Source of the DNA: Thermovirga lienii DSM 17291
GTDB lineage: Bacteria; Synergistota; Synergistia; Synergistales; Thermovirgaceae
DNA: 64,000 nucleotides
NCBI GenBank assembly: GCA_000233775.1
Contig: CP003096.1
Coordinates: 1,018,501 to 1,082,500 of the forward strand
Direction: 5' to 3'
Both the position numbers and the translations under genes were made by a program. Positions 62,004 to 64,000 of this stretch are shown in pieces. Position 1 is the stretch's first letter. Every line of letters starts with the position of its first letter. The notes under the pieces are model-generated. The model made no database searches. It was given only the letters and a program-made list of their open reading frames with translations, and was not told where the DNA came from.

Positions 62004-62717
62004 TTATCCTCCCAGATAAGCCTCATGGATTCGTGGGTCGCTTGCAACCTCTTCTGCAGTTCCGCTAAAAGTAATCTCTCCTGTCTCGAGCACGTATGCT
62101 CTAGTAGATATCTCCAAAGAAGCCAAAGCATTTTGCTCCACCAAAAGCACCGTCTTCCCGTGTTTCCTGTTGAGTTCTTGCAGAACCTCAAAGACTCTAT
62201 CTACCAAAATGGGCATGAGCCCCATGGAGATTTCGTCTACCAATAAAAGATCTGGGTCGGAGATCAAAGCCCTCGCAATAGCAACCTGCTGCTGCTCCCC
62301 ACCAGAAAGGGTGACCGCTGCTTGTTTTTCTCTTTCTTTCAAGATTGGGAACAGTTCATATATCCAATCCAACCGCTCCTGTAAAGGAACTTGTTTTTTA
62401 ATGCCATATATACCGGTCATCAAATTTTCCCATACCGTAAGCTGTGGAAAGAGCCTAGCCTTCTCTGGGACTATCCTAATGCCCATCTTGGCTCTCTCAT
62501 GGGCAGCAGTGCCTGTAATATCATTGCCTTTATATTTTATTTTACCCTCTTTAGGAGAGACCAGACCCATTATGGCGTTCAAGATCGAAGTTTTACCCGC
62601 CCCGTTAGCTCCAACTATCGAAACTAACTCTCCCTCAGAAATATGGAAGGACACACCCTTAACGGCTTCTATTTCTTTATAGGCAATATGTAAGTTTTCG
62701 ACTTCAAGAAGCGGCAT
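62004..62717 (-). CDS. livF: Branched-chain amino acid ABC transporter ATP-binding protein LivF
   Basis: ATPase of the Liv importer (237 residues). Walker A is GANGAGKTS, the signature motif is TLSGGEQQQVAIARAL, Walker B is DLLLVDEISMGL, and the switch His is replaced by the LLVEQN sequence typical of LivF. I chose ATG 62717 (MPLLEVENLHI) with AAGGAGAG 7 bases upstream; an in-frame extension to 62765 would overlap livG further without such a site. It overlaps livG by 14 bases. Confidence 0.94.
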   Translation of the reverse strand: MPLLEVENLHIAYKEIEAVKGVSFHISEGELVSIVGANGAGKTSILNAIMGLVSPKEGKIKYKGNDITGTAAHERAKMGIRIVPEKARLFPQLTVWENLMTGIYGIKKQVPLQERLDWIYELFPILKEREKQAAVTLSGGEQQQVAIARALISDPDLLLVDEISMGLMPILVDRVFEVLQELNRKHGKTVLLVEQNALASLEISTRAYVLETGEITFSGTAEEVASDPRIHEAYLGG

Positions 62718-63477
62718 GTTTTTTCTCTCCTTTACCCAGGTAAGCTTCGATGACTTTGGGGTCATTCTTTATCGAGTCGGGGCTTCCAGAAGCAATCATT
62801 CTTCCATGGTCCAAAACTACCATTCTATCTGATAGCCCCATTGCAACTCGCATATTGTGCTCAATCAACAAAATACCCACGCCAGATTCCTTGATCTTGA
62901 GTATCAAATCTGAAAGCTTGTTTATCTCCTCTTGTCTGAGACCCGAGAAGGATTCGTCCAACAGAAGAACTTCAGGGTTCAAAGCTAAGGCTCTTGCTAT
63001 TTCAAGACGTCTCAGGTTGCCTAATGGAAGAAGGCCCGCCCTGTAGTCGGCCATATCAGCTAGTCCGACTTTTTCGAGTATTTCCAATGCTTTTTGCCTA
63101 GTGTGGTGAGTATCCCACTTCTGCCAGTACTGGAACTTTGATTGATACTTTTTCATGCCCAAAGCAGCCTCTATGTTTTGCAGAACTGACAACGAGTAAA
63201 AGGGCCTTACTATTTGGAAGGTTCTTCCTATCCCCATAGAAGCAATTTTATATATGGGAAGACCATCTATTCGCGTTCCCTTGAAGAAAATCTTTCCCGC
63301 GGTGGGTTTCAGGGCACCTGAGATCATGTTGAAGCACGTAGTCTTGCCTGCCCCGTTGGGGCCTATCAGCCCGAGGATTTCGTTCCGGTTGAGGGAGAAA
63401 GAAACGTCTTCTACCGCGTGCAATCCCCCGAATTGCTTTGAGACGTTTTCTAGACGCAAAAGTTCACTTCCACTCAT
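62704..63477 (-). CDS. livG: Branched-chain amino acid ABC transporter ATP-binding protein LivG
   Basis: Second ATPase of the importer (257 residues). Walker A is GPNGAGKTT, followed by QIVRPFYSLSVLQNIE. The signature motif reads LPLGNLRRLEIARAL, with LGNLR in place of LSGGQ, a frequent LivG variant (usual LSYGxQ). Walker B is LLLDESFSGL, and LLIEHNMRVAM is near the C-terminus. Start and stop overlap neighbours: ATGA with livM and 14 bases with livF. The variant signature is natural for this family, so no defect is inferred. Confidence 0.93.
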   Translation of the reverse strand: MSGSELLRLENVSKQFGGLHAVEDVSFSLNRNEILGLIGPNGAGKTTCFNMISGALKPTAGKIFFKGTRIDGLPIYKIASMGIGRTFQIVRPFYSLSVLQNIEAALGMKKYQSKFQYWQKWDTHHTRQKALEILEKVGLADMADYRAGLLPLGNLRRLEIARALALNPEVLLLDESFSGLRQEEINKLSDLILKIKESGVGILLIEHNMRVAMGLSDRMVVLDHGRMIASGSPDSIKNDPKVIEAYLGKGEKKHAAS

Positions 63478-64000
63478 TTTTTACCACCTCGGGAAAAAAT
63501 TCTGAGCCTGGTTTTAACGAATCCATTATCCCCAAGAATGCCACCTGGTTGTAGGCGAATGACCAAAAGAAGCAGCGCTGCGTACAAGAGCATTCTGTAA
63601 TCGATTAGCGGTCTAAATATTTCAGGCAGTAGACCTAAGATTGCCGCGCCAAGAATTGGCCCCCATACCGTGCCCATACCTCCTACAACAAGCATGGACA
63701 ACATCATGACGGACACAGGAAAACCAAAATCTGAAGCACTTATAAACCTCATATAGTGGGCGTACAGGGCCCCTCCTACTCCCGCCATTGCCGTACCTAT
63801 TACGAAAGCTAGAAGCTTGAACTTGATCGGTGATACACCAATTGTGGAAGCAGCTACCTCATCGTCTCTCAATGTAAAGCAGGCCAGACCGCACCATGCT
63901 TTGGTAAACCACCAGCTTACCAACAAAACCACCAGTAGGAACGATAGGCATAATACCAAAAAGGAAAAGCCATGTAGCGGCTTTCCCAAGAGCTCTACTC
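63474..64000 (-). CDS. livM: Branched-chain amino acid ABC transporter permease LivM (5' end outside window)
   Basis: C-terminal 174 residues of the LivM permease. The frame is open to the right edge without a start, so the N-terminal part lies beyond base 64000. The cytoplasmic coupling segment LRDDEVAASTIGVSPIKFK and KLLAFVIGTAMAGVGGALYAH, then VVGGMGTVWGPILGAAIL, are hallmark LivH/LivM motifs; the position next to livG and the C-terminal tail favour LivM. At least four hydrophobic helices are visible. LivH would be expected further upstream. Confidence 0.92.
   Translation of the reverse strand, partial: VELLGKPLHGFSFLVLCLSFLLVVLLVSWWFTKAWCGLACFTLRDDEVAASTIGVSPIKFKLLAFVIGTAMAGVGGALYAHYMRFISASDFGFPVSVMMLSMLVVGGMGTVWGPILGAAILGLLPEIFRPLIDYRMLLYAALLLLVIRLQPGGILGDNGFVKTRLRIFSRGGKK

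Noticed and set aside
62170-62682. 170-codon plus-strand frame
   Set aside because: Antisense to livF, whose Walker and signature motifs are intact.
63040-63060. Variant ABC signature (LGNLR) in LivG as a sign of decay
   Set aside because: LivG proteins commonly vary at this motif and all other ATPase motifs are intact.

Overview
The window reads as a stretch of chromosome from an anaerobic, diderm, fermentative bacterium, most likely a member of Synergistota. That placement is an inference from gene content, not from a marker-gene search. It rests on a bacterial V-type ATPase, a complete division and cell wall (dcw) cluster, a MurE with the DNPR meso-diaminopimelate motif, the Gram-positive-style rapZ-yvcK-whiA and Prp/L27 gene sets, and a Liv-type branched-chain amino acid importer. 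Nearly all of it is dense, co-directional core genome. One insertion sequence is the only mobile DNA I can support. I see no tRNA, 5S/16S/23S rRNA, CRISPR array, prophage or toxin-antitoxin gene.

Layout, plus strand. Positions 1-7887 hold the V-ATPase operon in the order I-K-E-C-F-A-B-D; the first gene is cut by the window edge. Its proteolipid carries the Na+-ligand residues known from Enterococcus hirae. RNase P RNA follows (about 7947-8321), then a strong terminator. The dcw cluster runs from 8485 to 25216: mraZ, rsmH, ftsL, ftsI, murE, murF, mraY, murD, ftsW, murG, murC, murB, ftsQ, ftsA, ftsZ. It is preceded by a row of 10-bp-spaced TGG repeats that look like the MraZ operator. The same gene train continues without a visible terminator through a radical SAM protein, a SPOR-domain protein, a molybdenum cofactor set (moeA, a moeA-PBP fusion, moaA, moaC, a mog fusion), then rapZ, yvcK, whiA and a glycogen-debranching enzyme, ending at a hairpin at 37875-37898. 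A glycolytic group (gap, pgk, tpiA, plus an asparaginase) follows and ends at a bidirectional terminator near 42083-42141.

Layout, minus strand. rplU-prp-rpmA-(terminator)-obg-nadD-LCP-rsfS reads leftward from a near-consensus promoter at 46982-47010 and has a structured leader before rplU. A 1280-bp IS481-like element (47029-48308, 14-bp target duplication) sits only a few bases upstream of that promoter. It separates this operon from xseB-ispA-dxs-tlyA-nadK-recN. rpmB is a lone plus-strand gene at 54961. Then come, leftward, mltG-tldD-ftsK-thiN, and finally livM(partial)-livG-livF-livJ at the right edge.

How the genes fit together: peptidoglycan precursor synthesis and septation (dcw), wall trimming or attachment (MltG, LCP, SPOR protein), chromosome segregation (FtsK), isoprenoid supply (Dxs, IspA), ribosome biogenesis (L21, L27 with its protease Prp, Obg, RsfS, L28, RNase P), central carbon flux and its regulators (YvcK, RapZ, GAPDH, PGK, TIM), ion-motive ATPase and amino-acid uptake. 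I found no convincing undescribed system. The points most worth a second look are the insertion sequence and its leader hairpin, the MraZ-type operator, the MoeA-PBP and Mog fusions, and the rplU leader.
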